This document shows positions 41,994 to 50,084 of a stretch of 64,000 nt of DNA, one piece after another. The notes under the pieces are model-generated. The model ran no database searches, was not told the DNA's origin, and worked only from the letters and a program-made list of their open reading frames with translations. Each line of letters starts with the position of its first letter. Positions within the stretch are counted from its first letter, which is position 1. The position numbers and the translations under genes are program-made. The DNA lies in contig CAWIGL010000003.1 of the NCBI GenBank assembly GCA_963835595.1, positions 558,001 through 622,000 on the forward strand. Direction: 5' to 3'. This DNA comes from CAWEPK01 sp963835595. Its GTDB lineage: Bacteria > Desulfobacterota > Syntrophorhabdia > Syntrophorhabdales > WCHB1-27.

Positions 41994-43349
41994 TGTTGCT
42001 GCAATATAATTATGTCACCCCTTAACTGCAATATGAAAATGTCACCCCTGGCGATAATGAGGAGCACCAAGGGGAGGTGCTCCGGTGAGAAAAGGAGTGA
42101 CGTTCATGGCAGAAGAGGTAAGGCGGTACGGCGTGATAGAGGCATCTCTGGATGGCAGGATGAAGAACCGGGAAGCGGCGGCTGCACTGGGCATCTCCGT
42201 CCGTCATGTAAAGAGGATCAAGAGCAGAGTCAAAAGGGAAGGACCTTCCGGGGTCAGGCATGGTAACCGCGACCGCCCTTCCTGCAGGGCCTTTCCTGGA
42301 GAACTCAAGGAGCGCACGATGGCCATGGCCAGGGAGAAGTATTTCGACTTCAATTTCTCCCACCTCTCGGAGATGCTTGAGGAGCAGGAGGGCATAAAAG
42401 TCAGCAGGGAGACCTTGAGGCAATGGCTTCGTCCCGAAGGGTTCGGCAGCAAGGTCAGAAAGCAGCGCAGGCATAGGAAGAGAAGAAAGCGATCGGAGAA
42501 GGAAGGTTATATGCTCTTCCTGGACGGCTCTCCCCACCAGTGGTTCGGGGAGGAAAAGACGACGCTTCTTCTATGTACCGACGACTCTACAGGAAGACCT
42601 CTCTATGGTGTTTTCCGTAAGGAAGAGGACTTGGACGGCTGCTTCCAGGCATGCAAAGAGGTCTTTACCCGTTTCGGCCGCCCCTCTGTCTTCTATCTCG
42701 ACAGGGCTTCTCAGTTCAAGACGACTCGTCACAAGAGCGAACCTCTGGAGCCCACACAGTTCCAAAGAGCAATGAGCGAGCTGGGCATCAGGCTTATCTT
42801 TGCGTACTCCGCCCAGGCTAGAGGAAGGGGCGAGAGGATCAACAGGACCTTCCAGGACAGACTCGCGGCTGAACTGCACCTCAAGAAGATCACTGACTCG
42901 GAAGGGGCGACAAGGTACCTCAACGGGAGCTTTATCCCTAAATACGCCCGCCTCTTCGGCGTCGCACCAGAAGACCCGGAAGCCGCGTGGAGGCCGGTTC
43001 CTAAAGACGTAGACCTACGGAACATTCTCTGCAAGCGATATGAGGCAAGAGTGAACTACGACAACACGATCTCGGTCAAGGGGCAGATCATCCAGCTGTA
43101 CCCGACAAAGACGAGGCTCAGCTTTGCGAAAGCTTCCGTTACCATAAACCGCTGGCTCGACGGGACATGGCACGTCTTTCACTATCCGACAGGGGAAGTG
43201 CCCTGTAAACTCTGTTCAGGGACGCGTCCGGCCGGGGTCACCCACGCACCCAGGGCCGGCGAGCGAAGCGAGAGCGTCCCTGCGCTAAGGACAGAGGGGG
43301 TGACATTTTCATGTTGCAGAAAGGGTGACATTTTCATGTTGCAATAACA
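41994..43349 (+). mobile_element. ISNCY-type insertion sequence, complete, with 17-bp target duplication
   Basis: A 1356-bp element. The left end begins TGTTGCTGCAATATAATTAT and the right end, read inward, TGTTATTGCAACATGAAAAT, imperfect terminal repeats that continue into GTCACCC. Each end has a second internal copy of TGCAAYATGAAAATGTCACC (42027-42048 and 43297-43318). The flanks carry an exact 17-bp direct repeat GAACAAAATTGCGTGAT at 41977-41993 and 43350-43366. The intact transposase gene and intact duplications point to a recent insertion. Confidence 0.9.
42106..43347 (+). CDS. ISNCY family DDE transposase
   Basis: 413 residues from ATG 42106 behind GGAGTG. N-terminal helix-turn-helix (MKNREAAAALGISVRHVKRI) and second DNA-binding part (ISRETLRQW-like VSRETLRQWLRPEGFGSK). 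The DDE catalytic core is seen at LFLDGSPHQWFG (first Asp), VFYLDRASQFK (second Asp) and ARGRGERINRTFQD (Glu). The frame runs through the right terminal repeats, so the last ~15 residues derive from the repeat sequence. The gene appears intact and active. Confidence 0.93.
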   Translation: MAEEVRRYGVIEASLDGRMKNREAAAALGISVRHVKRIKSRVKREGPSGVRHGNRDRPSCRAFPGELKERTMAMAREKYFDFNFSHLSEMLEEQEGIKVSRETLRQWLRPEGFGSKVRKQRRHRKRRKRSEKEGYMLFLDGSPHQWFGEEKTTLLLCTDDSTGRPLYGVFRKEEDLDGCFQACKEVFTRFGRPSVFYLDRASQFKTTRHKSEPLEPTQFQRAMSELGIRLIFAYSAQARGRGERINRTFQDRLAAELHLKKITDSEGATRYLNGSFIPKYARLFGVAPEDPEAAWRPVPKDVDLRNILCKRYEARVNYDNTISVKGQIIQLYPTKTRLSFAKASVTINRWLDGTWHVFHYPTGEVPCKLCSGTRPAGVTHAPRAGERSESVPALRTEGVTFSCCRKGDIFMLQ

Positions 43350-43474
43350 GAACAAAATTGCGTGATCTCTCTAATAAATATACCTTATAGTATTCGTATT
43401 TCCCGCAATTGGACGGACGTACGATTGCGGGTGTGCTGTTAATCACACCACCGGCACCGGGAGAAAATAAATGA

Positions 43475-43494
43475 CCCTGCTGCAAGCAGCAGGG
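43475..43494. repeat. Hairpin, family 2 (GCAAGC loop)
   Basis: CCCTGCTGCAAGCAGCAGGG is a perfect 20-bp palindromic stem-loop. Relatives: 43696-43715, and 24629-24646 with its tandem copy at 24772-24789. The stems differ but keep pairing. Confidence 0.7.
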
Positions 43495-43518
43495 TATCCG
43501 CTGAACGCTTTTCATGAG

Positions 43519-43592
43519 CGGGGACGACCCGCAAGCGGGTACCCCGGCGAGCATAGCTCGTGGAGGGGGCGCTGAGCCCCAATAATTGCCTG
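43519..43592 (+). repeat. Hairpin repeat, family 1
   Basis: ACCCGC-AA-GCGGGT (43527-43540) and CGAGC-ATA-GCTCG (43548-43560) followed by the tail GGAGGGGGCGCTGAGCCCC and AATAATTGCCTG. It has the same two-hairpin layout as the copy at 14539-14616. Confidence 0.75.
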
Positions 43593-43695
43593 TTATAAGG
43601 TGTGCCAAAGCTCCAACGATGATAGTCGGATGCGAAAAGCGCGGGAACGAAAGAGCGCACAAAACAGCTTTTATGTGAGGACAGGGTGATAGTAT

Positions 43696-43715
43696 CCCTG
43701 TAGCAAGCTACAGGG
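43696..43715. repeat. Hairpin, family 2 (GCAAGC loop)
   Basis: CCCTGTAGCAAGCTACAGGG differs from the copy at 43475 at two stem pairs (CTG/CAG becomes TAG/CTA) with both sides changed together. Confidence 0.7.
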
Positions 43716-43721
43716 AATCAA

Positions 43722-43760
43722 CAAGTTGATATTCCCACCCTGAGTGTGATATTCAACTTG
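43722..43760. promoter_or_regulatory. Inverted repeat just upstream of the hydrolase start
   Basis: CAAGTTGA (43722-43729) and TCAACTTG (43753-43760) form an 8-bp inverted repeat with 23 bp between, ending one base before the annotated ATG. It would sequester the start in an RNA hairpin or bind a regulator. Confidence 0.35.
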
Positions 43761-43761
43761 C

Positions 43762-44574
43762 ATGACAGAGCAGCAGGCAGGCCCGGAGATGATGGACCGC
43801 CCCGAAATCCTGAACCGGCTCTTTTTCCCGCGCCGGGCGTCCGAGGAAGAGCTGACTCCGACCTACGGCGTCAACCACAGGATCGAGGTCGCCCCCTCCA
43901 TTTCCATAGGCTGCCGGTTCTACCCCGCCGGAGCGCGCGCACCGGCCGTCCTTTTCTTCCACGGCAACGGCGAAATCGCCCCCGACTACGATTACATCGC
44001 CCATTTCTACCAGGACCGGAACATCAGCCTCTTTGTGGCGGATTACCGGGGATACGGCTTCAGCGACGGGACGCCGACGTGCAGCGCCATTATCCGCGAC
44101 GCCCACCCGATCTTTCAAGGGTTCGTAAAGCTCGTGAGGGAGCGCGGGGTCACGGGGGGCCTCTTCGTGATGGGCCGCTCCCTGGGGAGCGCCCAGGCCA
44201 TCGAGGTCGCCTTCCGCTACGGACGGCAGCTTGAAGGGCTGATCGTGGAGAGCGGGTTTGCGAGCACCCTGAACCAGCTCAGGAGACTGGGGGTGTCCCG
44301 CCTGTTCAAGGACGCCCCAGGCGAGGTCGGCTTCGGAAACGACGTAAAGATCCAGGAGATCGCCATCCCCACCCTCATCATCCACGGGGAGGAAGACGTA
44401 ATAATCCCCTTCGGGGAGGCGCGCGCCCTCTATGCCCTTTCAGGCGCCTCCGACAAGCGCTTCCTGCCCATCCCCGGCGCAGGCCACAACGACCTGATGG
44501 AGCGGGCCCTGGACGACTACATGGACGCAGTCGAGGCGTTTACGCACAGGCGGGCAGGCGGAAAGACGGCATAG
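43762..44574 (+). CDS. Alpha/beta hydrolase (serine hydrolase fold)
   Basis: 270 residues. Oxyanion-hole region VLFFHGNGEIAPDYDYIAHF, strand FVADYRGYGFSDGTPTCSAI, nucleophile elbow VMGRSLGSAQAIEVA (Ser in GRSLGS), acid region LIIHGEEDVIIPFGEA and the late His in GAGHNDLMERALDDY. No signal peptide, so cytoplasmic. There is no good Shine-Dalgarno before ATG 43762; ATG 43789/43792 (MMDRPEILNRLFF) are alternative starts. Substrate unknown. Confidence 0.88.
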   Translation: MTEQQAGPEMMDRPEILNRLFFPRRASEEELTPTYGVNHRIEVAPSISIGCRFYPAGARAPAVLFFHGNGEIAPDYDYIAHFYQDRNISLFVADYRGYGFSDGTPTCSAIIRDAHPIFQGFVKLVRERGVTGGLFVMGRSLGSAQAIEVAFRYGRQLEGLIVESGFASTLNQLRRLGVSRLFKDAPGEVGFGNDVKIQEIAIPTLIIHGEEDVIIPFGEARALYALSGASDKRFLPIPGAGHNDLMERALDDYMDAVEAFTHRRAGGKTA

Positions 44575-44752
44575 CGCGAAGACAAGAGAGACAATACGGA
44601 CGCGAAAACAACCGGATATGCGACATGGAGTAGTAGTAATCCGGTCCCGCCTGTCTTCACTGTCAATCATGACTGTGAAAATCGATTGACGAACGCGCCG
44701 CGATGTACTAAAAGATAGAGAGTACGGTTCGACTACCTTCGGAGACGGTCGC

Positions 44753-45824
44753 ATGATCGACGGCTTCGGCTACAAGGTTCGAAACGGCGCGCGCGCCTTA
44801 CGTGCCTGGGTTATACCCTACCTCCTGTCCAGGATGCGGGCGGGCGAATTCCGTCCGGTCCTCTGCTACCTTTTCACGGAATGGAAATGCAACATCGACT
44901 GCTACTACTGCCACCAGTACGACAACCGCAGGGACGGCATGGGCCTGGAGACGGCGATGGACGCCATCGACTGGCTCAAGTCCATCGGCTGCCGCGTCAT
45001 ACCCCTCATGGGGGGAGAGCCGCTCCTGCGCAAGGACTTCGTCCTCGACGTCATACGGTACGGCGCGAAGAACGGCTTTTTCATGTACCTGCCGACCAAC
45101 GGCTACCTGATGGACAGGGAGTTCATCGACGAGGTCGGGCCGGGCCGGCGTCGCCGCGGTCAACCTCGCGGTGGACTGCATTGCGCCCCGGAAGGGCCTG
45201 CCGAAGGCGCTTCTCGCCATCGAGCCGCAGTTCCGCTACCTCGTCGAGCAGCAGGAGAAGTACGGATACCTGATCTTCTTCAACATCAACATCTGCGGCA
45301 CCAACCTGAAGGACGTGAGGCTGCTCACGGAAATCGCCCACCAGAACGGCATCGGCACGGACTACCACCTGAACGAGCCGCCCCATGCCTTCGTCAATAC
45401 GGACCATTACAAGCACGACGAGGACAGCTCTGCCATCACGCCGGACAAGTACGAGGAGGCGGACGCGCTCCTCGACTGGCTCATCGAGAAGCAGCGCGCA
45501 GGGTGGCCCATGGTCAACTCCATCGAGCACCTGCGGACGTTCAAGGGGCGGATGCGGGGGGAGATCGGCGCCTGGGACTGCCGGGCCGGGCAGAACGGGG
45601 CGCTCATCCGCACGGACGGCACGCTCTCCCCCTGCTTCGACATGATCTGCTACGAGCACGACTGGGGCCGCATCGGCCAGCCCCGTTTCGACCAGGCGGA
45701 GCTTGCCGAGCTGAAGAAGAGATGCATGTCCCTCTGCTCGTCAACCTGCTTCCATACGATGGGCTTCTATTACAAGCTCGCCGCCGTCCCGGAGTGGGTG
45801 CGCAAGCACGTCCGCGTCGGCTGA
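44753..45824 (+). CDS. Radical SAM protein with C-terminal cysteine cluster (one frameshift)
   Basis: About 357 residues. The radical SAM motif is C46-x3-C50-x2-C53 in FTEWKCNIDCYYCHQYDN, with LMGGEPLLRKDFVLDVIRYG (GGEP SAM contact). An extra G near 45137 shifts the frame; the reading resumes AGVAAVNLAVDCIAPRKGLP. The C-terminal part has CRAGQNGALIRTDGTLSPCF, MICYEHDWGRIG and CMSLCSSTCFHTMG, a SPASM/twitch-like auxiliary cluster region. No substrate peptide or partner gene is evident next to it, so the reaction is unknown. Confidence 0.85.
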
Positions 45825-45833
45825 CCAAAGCAT

Positions 45834-45980
45834 CTATTTATCTATCGAAGTCTTCGTATAGCTCCTCGAAGGCGGCCTTGCCCTTCCGGCCACCTGCTTA
45901 ACTGCGGGCATAGGGCCGGCGCATCCCATAAGACTCACCAGAAAGAAGGCGATCGATGCCCAAAGGATCTTCCTCTTCAT
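45834..45980 (-). CDS. Small lipoprotein
   Basis: Begins at ATG 45980 behind a strong AAGGAGGG. MKRKILWASIAFFLVSLMGC is a lipoprotein signal with lipobox LMGC. As printed it ends ...KTSIDK after 48 residues. If one A is missing near 45900, the protein instead ends KGKAAFEELYEDFDR at 45838, which looks more natural. No family is recognised. Confidence 0.6.
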   Translation of the reverse strand: MKRKILWASIAFFLVSLMGCAGPMPAVKQVAGRARPPSRSYTKTSIDK

Positions 45981-46138
45981 GCTGCCCTCCTTGAGGCAAA
46001 ACGCGCATAAGTATACCAAAACGCGGAAGAAAATCAAAAAAGGCTGGAAGGGGGGCAGGGGTGCTTTCCCCATACGGCCCCGTCTTCCAGGGCCATATGG
46101 GGAAAAGATCTAAGGCGTTTTTCGGGCGGCTTTTTGGC

Positions 46139-46612
46139 TTACCAGTAGCCGAGACCCGACCGGTCTTTCCAGCCGGGCTCGAATTCGGCGTCGAAATAGT
46201 CCTCCAGCTTTTCGAGGAGGCGCTTCCACCCTGCCTTGCGCTCGTACTTGAGCACGTCCTCCAGGAAGGGGACGATCTCCCCGAGCTTGTCCTTCGGCAG
46301 GTAAGCGTTCGCCCCCAGGTCGTGCGATTTCTTGAGCGCCTCCGGGGTCAGCGCGTGGGCGGTCAGCATGGCGACCCTGAAATGCCTGCTCACCGCGATC
46401 TCGAGGAGGTCGAAGCCCCGGACGCCCATAATGTCGAGGACTACCACGTCGTAAGACTTCTTCCGCAGCAGCTCGGCCGCCTCTTCGTAGGTCGTCGCCT
46501 TGTCGAACTTGCAGCCGGTGCATGCCTGACAGACCTCTTCTTCGAGGACGGCCAGGACGTCCGGCTCGTCGTCAACCGCCAGGATAAGCCTGTTGTCCAG
46601 AATACTCGCCAT
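46139..46612 (-). CDS. Single-domain response regulator
   Basis: 157 residues. Receiver domain 1-125 with LILAVDDEPDVLAVLEEE (acidic pocket), phosphoacceptor Asp60 in YDVVVLDIMGVRGFDLLE, AMLTAHALTPEALKKS and the lysine of NAYLPKDKLGEI. After the receiver only a short helical tail (YERKAGWKRLLEKLEDYF) ends in SGLGYW; there is no DNA-binding or enzymatic output domain. It follows the histidine kinase gene by 12 bp, so the pair is co-transcribed. Confidence 0.9.
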   Translation of the reverse strand: MASILDNRLILAVDDEPDVLAVLEEEVCQACTGCKFDKATTYEEAAELLRKKSYDVVVLDIMGVRGFDLLEIAVSRHFRVAMLTAHALTPEALKKSHDLGANAYLPKDKLGEIVPFLEDVLKYERKAGWKRLLEKLEDYFDAEFEPGWKDRSGLGYW

Positions 46613-46624
46613 GTTTTCTCCTTT

Positions 46625-47365
46625 TTAGCTTGCCAGCGGGGGTATCTTTACGGTGAAGGTCGTGCCGCAGCCTGAGCCGCTTTTCACGGCGATCTCCCCC
46701 TGCATGGTCTCCAGAAGCGCCTTGACGCAGAACAGCCCGAGACCCACGCCCTGGGACTCCCAATCATCATGCTTCAACTGCATAAACCGCTTGTAGACTA
46801 CCTCCTGGTCTCCTTCGGATATGCCGCACCCGTCGTCGGAGACGAGGATCACCAGGTCGCTTTCCCCATTTATCGCAACGTCCATCCTCTTCCTGCGGTA
46901 CTTCATCGCGTTGCTCATGAGGTTCTGCAATATAAGCTGGACTTTTCTCCTGTCGTGATGGAAGGGCGCCGCAGCATACCGCCCGCTGACCTCGATGGAG
47001 ATGCCCTTCTCACCGAGGAAGCTCCTGACCTCTTCCCTGTCTTCCAGCCTTTCGAGCCTCTCGCCTGCGCCTGCGATCGCTACGTCCATTACGTTGACGA
47101 GCGCTTCTTTCGCCACCTTCTCCGGATAAAACCGGTCCGGCCGGAACAGGTTCTCTTCCGAGCGGGCCACGTCCAGGATCTCCTTCAGGAGGCGCTGCGC
47201 CTTTTTCGCGTTCCGCGCTATGCGCTCCAGGGACGACTTCTCTCCTTCCGTCAGGCCGCCCCGATTCACCTTATTGAGGAGACTATCGGCCGTCGCCGAA
47301 ACGACAGAGAGAGGACCGGTCAGATCGTGCACGAACAGATCGTACAGATGGTCCTTAGGCCCCAT
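46625..47365 (-). CDS. Cytoplasmic sensor histidine kinase
   Basis: 246 residues from ATG 47365, selected because AAGGAG lies 6 bp upstream and the promoter -10 box lies inside the longer open frame. His13 in the box LYDLFVHDLTGPLSVVSATA is followed by a dimerisation helix and an ATPase domain: KVQLILQNLMSNAMKYRRKR (N), VSDDGCGISEGDQ (G1), GVGLGLFCVKALLETMQGEI (G2). No transmembrane or PAS domain; a minimal kinase. Partner: the response regulator downstream. Confidence 0.92.
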   Translation of the reverse strand: MGPKDHLYDLFVHDLTGPLSVVSATADSLLNKVNRGGLTEGEKSSLERIARNAKKAQRLLKEILDVARSEENLFRPDRFYPEKVAKEALVNVMDVAIAGAGERLERLEDREEVRSFLGEKGISIEVSGRYAAAPFHHDRRKVQLILQNLMSNAMKYRRKRMDVAINGESDLVILVSDDGCGISEGDQEVVYKRFMQLKHDDWESQGVGLGLFCVKALLETMQGEIAVKSGSGCGTTFTVKIPPLAS

Positions 47366-47381
47366 TCCAATCTCCTTTTGT

Positions 47382-47410
47382 AATATAGAAAAATAATGAT
47401 CGGGCGTCAA
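47382..47410 (-). promoter_or_regulatory. Sigma-70 promoter of the kinase/response-regulator pair
   Basis: Minus strand TTGACG (47410-47405), 17-bp spacer, TATATT (47387-47382). Ten of twelve consensus bases match. Transcription should begin ~15 bp before the ATG, right at the Shine-Dalgarno. Confidence 0.65.
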
Positions 47411-47610
47411 GCATAATAACGCGCGCCCGGACGGCCCTTACCATCCGCCCTTGACCTTGATATTGCCGAAGCCGATGCTTAAACTTCACATATAGAATAT
47501 GCACGGCTATGAATCTATCCCGGACCGACCAATGACCTCAGGCACTGCGAGACCAGGCCTGCATGATCGGCCAAAAAACAATAAAAGGAAAAATACAGGG
47601 GGACACGAGC

Positions 47611-47877
47611 ATGAACGGCACTAAATTGTATGTCGGCAATCTGAGCTACGCGGTGACGAACGAGCAGCTTACGGAACTCTTCTCGCAATACGGTGAGGTT
47701 AAGCAGGCCAACGTCATCGAGGGCAAAGGCTTCGGCTTCATCGAGATGGCCACTGCCGAGGACGCGGATAAGGCGAAGAAGGAGCTCAACGGCACCGACT
47801 TCAAGGGCAGGGCCTTGAGGATCGAAGACGCCAGGCCCCAGAAGCCCAGGCAAGACAGGGGCTACGGGAAGTACTGA
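47611..47877 (+). CDS. RRM-type RNA-binding protein
   Basis: 88 residues from ATG 47611 behind GGGGGAC. One RNA-recognition motif: RNP2 KLYVGNLSY, RNP1 KGFGFIEM, and the helix AEDADKAKKELNG. The C-terminal tail PQKPRQDRGYGKY is short and basic/Gly-Tyr, typical of bacterial cold-inducible RRM proteins. It is monocistronic with a leader of over 100 bp after a weak TTGATA-N17-TAAACT promoter-like sequence near 47459-47487. RNA chaperone function is inferred from the family. Confidence 0.93.
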   Translation: MNGTKLYVGNLSYAVTNEQLTELFSQYGEVKQANVIEGKGFGFIEMATAEDADKAKKELNGTDFKGRALRIEDARPQKPRQDRGYGKY

Positions 47878-48255
47878 AACCTGAAAGGGGCCTTCTTAAG
47901 GCTTCCTTGGCTTCTTTTCGGGAACCTGGTCATTCCCGCGCTGCCCTGTCCGGGGCAGTTCCCACCGGACCGGCGGCGGCCTTCGACTGCGCCGCGAGCG
48001 CTGCCCTCCCCATCGTATGCCTTTTGGCGCGCCATTCCGGCCCTTTCGACACCCAGCAGGTCCCGGTCGGCACTTTTGCGCCCTCCAATCCCCGCTCCCC
48101 TGTCAGGACCGACTCAACAGGCAATGGGAACCTCCATCCTTATTTTTTGCATTCAGGCCCGCCTTCCGCCGGCCCCCGGCCTTCCCGCCCGGTCCGGCAA
48201 GCGGCCTCGCGCGCGTCTTGTCTCATATCCATTCGGTTGTCCCGTCCGTGCCCTC
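47878..48255. other. 378-bp gap without a gene
   Basis: Just after the RRM gene, GGGCCTT-CTT-AAGGC (47887-47902) followed by a pyrimidine-rich stretch could be a weak terminator. The rest is GC-rich; plus-strand open frames there have Pro/Arg/Ser-rich translations without recognisable domains and are not called. Confidence 0.5.
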
Positions 48256-48732
48256 TTATGACGCGAATTTCTTGTAATACGGCTGGTGTCCCATCGCATG
48301 GGCGCTTACGTACGCCCGGCCGCCGGCAGGCTCCCTTGCCTTCCCCTGGTAGTAAAACCCGCCGATCATCTTGCCCAGGACGGCCGTAACCTCTCCGAAA
48401 TCGCTGTCCGTGTAACTCAGGAAACGCGGTCTCAAGCTGTGGCCGATCGCAACTGTAGGATCTTCTCTATCGGGGAGGACCAGTATGAAGCGAACATCGT
48501 AGAGCAGGTGGCTGATGGAGAGGATGGTGAGAAGATCGTCCTCGCTGGCGGCAAGGATCACGGCGACAGGGATGTCGTCCATCGGCTTTCTCAGTCTGTC
48601 CGAGAAGCCTTCCAGGCTCGTGTAGACCTCCAGCTTGTCTTTCGGCACCAGGCCCCGGATGACCTTTTGGAGCCGCTCGCCCGCTTCGCCCGTCGAATAT
48701 AAGAGCACCGTCATCGTCCTTCTCTTTTCCAT
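48256..48732 (-). CDS. Uncharacterised receiver-like protein
   Basis: 158 residues from ATG 48732 (GTG 48747 and ATG 48714 are alternatives, none with a clear Shine-Dalgarno). The pattern TVLLYSTGEAGERLQKVIRG, IPVAVILAASEDDLLTILSI and VRFILVLPDREDPTVAIGHS follows the alternating strand/helix order of a response-regulator receiver, but the phosphoacceptor aspartate position (VAVILAA) and the acidic pair near the N-terminus are missing. It could be a pseudo-receiver. No family name recognised; no linked kinase. Confidence 0.7.
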   Translation of the reverse strand: MEKRRTMTVLLYSTGEAGERLQKVIRGLVPKDKLEVYTSLEGFSDRLRKPMDDIPVAVILAASEDDLLTILSISHLLYDVRFILVLPDREDPTVAIGHSLRPRFLSYTDSDFGEVTAVLGKMIGGFYYQGKAREPAGGRAYVSAHAMGHQPYYKKFAS

Positions 48733-48957
48733 TTGTGCCTCTACCACCTTGCATCTTCAAGAAGTATGCCAAAAGATGACATAATGGCCGCGCGCCGTAT
48801 TGTAAGTCACAGCGCCGAAAGCGGGTTTCCGGGACAGGCGCGCCGGCCGGAAAGGGCGTCCTGTTTGTGAAACTGTCTTGTCTTGCAGTACAAGATGTGT
48901 CTCACCGCAAGAGACTGCGGCCCGCACAGGGAGACACGGCGTCGAGGCGCTCAAAGG

Positions 48958-49167
48958 CTAGGAAAAGAGGTCCTTGCCGCCGACGCCCAGGCTGCCCAGC
49001 ATCGCCCTGATGCACGCGATATGCGCCGGACCCGGCATCGTCACGCCTTCAGGCGGGGGGTCGCCCAGAAGGGTCATGGCCGAATCGAAAATCGATATGG
49101 TCATAAAGAGGATACGGTAAAGGCCCGCGTCTGCCCCACTTTCCGCGTCCCTACTCACATGCCCCAT
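48958..49167 (-). CDS. Small hypothetical protein
   Basis: 69 residues from ATG 49167 with a weak GGGGTG upstream. The composition is protein-like (YRILFMTISIFDSAMTLLGD, PEGVTMPGPAHIACIRAMLG) but no family is recognised. The only other indication is an open frame with balanced codon use in an otherwise gene-free 560-bp stretch. Confidence 0.35.
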   Translation of the reverse strand: MGHVSRDAESGADAGLYRILFMTISIFDSAMTLLGDPPPEGVTMPGPAHIACIRAMLGSLGVGGKDLFS

Positions 49168-49311
49168 TAACACCCCGGATCGCGCTGCAAGCGACGTCCG
49201 CAGCCGCCTCGCACGGATGCTGCCGCTCCCCTAAACATAGTGCCCGACCCCGGTAAAATCAAGGAAACTGTGAAGAAAAAGGGTAAAGGATGATCTCTCG
49301 CACGGCGCCCT

Positions 49312-49497
49312 TTGCTCGTGGGCGGCGCGTGGAGGCCGGTGGCGGTGGCGGTCGCATCTTTCGTTGGACCGGTTCTCGGTGGTATACTTATCGGCGTGAT
49401 AACCTTGAGGGGACTTTACTCGATCTCGGCGATAGGCCGTCTCGTCGTCCCGGTCCTCTTTGCCCTCCTCATAAAGAACGACAGGGCGGAGGCTTAA
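49312..49497 (+). CDS. Small hydrophobic protein, start uncertain
   Basis: Up to 61 residues ending directly before the DUF192 gene (TAAATG). Two hydrophobic stretches, VAVAVASFVGPVLGGILIGV and GRLVVPVLFALLI, suggest a small membrane protein. The TTG at 49312 and GTG at 49318 are possible starts, or an indel hides an upstream ATG (49290, behind AAAGG). No family recognised. Confidence 0.4.
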   Translation: MLVGGAWRPVAVAVASFVGPVLGGILIGVITLRGLYSISAIGRLVVPVLFALLIKNDRAEA

Positions 49498-49992
49498 ATG
49501 ACGGGGAAAAAGCAGGCCCGGAAAGCGCCATCGGCCCCGCGCGGGGCGCTCCTCGCTGCGGGCGCGCTCCTTTGCCTGTCGGCCTCCCTCCTCGCGGCCG
49601 GGCCTTCCCACAGGCAGCGGATCACCTTTCTGCCTTCCGGGTTTTCCATCCTCGCGGAAAGGGCCGATACGCCGGAAGCCAAGGAAAGGGGCTTAATGTA
49701 CAGGAAATCCCTTGGCGACTCCGAGGCCATGATATTCTGTTACGAGGACGCCTCACGGCTCACCTTCTGGATGTACCATACGCTCATGCCCCTCACCATC
49801 ATCTTCCTCGACGATACCCTGAAGATAGTGGACATGCAGCAGATGGCGCCGTGCCGCTCGGAGGCGGCGGCCGGATGTCCCGTCTATACCTCGCGCATCC
49901 CCGCCCGCTGCGCGGTAGAGGTAAACCAGGACTTCGTGTGGAGACACCGCATCAAGCTGGGCGACCGCGTCGAGCTGGGAGAAATAAAGTAG
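49498..49992 (+). CDS. DUF192 family exported protein
   Basis: 164 residues with a signal/anchor (GALLAAGALLCLSASLLAAG) and a DUF192 domain: ILAERADTPEAKERGLMYRK, FCYEDASRLTFWMYHTLMPL, TIIFLDDTLKIVDMQQMAPC and RCAVEVNQDFVWRHRIKLGD. DUF192 proteins are periplasmic or extracellular with unproven function. It lies 93 bp before gspJ and may share its transcript. Confidence 0.9.
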   Translation: MTGKKQARKAPSAPRGALLAAGALLCLSASLLAAGPSHRQRITFLPSGFSILAERADTPEAKERGLMYRKSLGDSEAMIFCYEDASRLTFWMYHTLMPLTIIFLDDTLKIVDMQQMAPCRSEAAAGCPVYTSRIPARCAVEVNQDFVWRHRIKLGDRVELGEIK

Positions 49993-50084
49993 AAAAATTT
50001 TCGGTCTGTGCTATAATGGAGAAAAGGTATAATACCAGCGCCAAAAACCCGTCCGGGAACCGCGGGAAGGGAGGGCTTCAGGCT

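Larger units (their letters stand above)
43367..43761. other. Repeat-filled gap upstream of the alpha/beta hydrolase
   Basis: Behind the right target duplication lie, in order: hairpin CCCTGCTGCAAGCAGCAGGG (43475-43494); a family-1 repeat (43519-43592); a stretch (43617-43687) resembling the gspE-gspF spacer at 59203-59271; hairpin CCCTGTAGCAAGCTACAGGG (43696-43715); and an inverted repeat CAAGTTGA/TCAACTTG (43722-43760). No gene is visible. Confidence 0.7.

Noticed and set aside
42085..42105. Upstream GTG start for the transposase
   Set aside because: ATG 42106 has GGAGTG at a proper distance; the GTG at 42085 has none as good and adds residues not expected in the family.
47907..48389. Plus-strand open frames after the RRM gene
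   Set aside because: Pro/Ser/Arg-rich translations, no ribosome-binding site, and the last part is antisense to the receiver-like gene.
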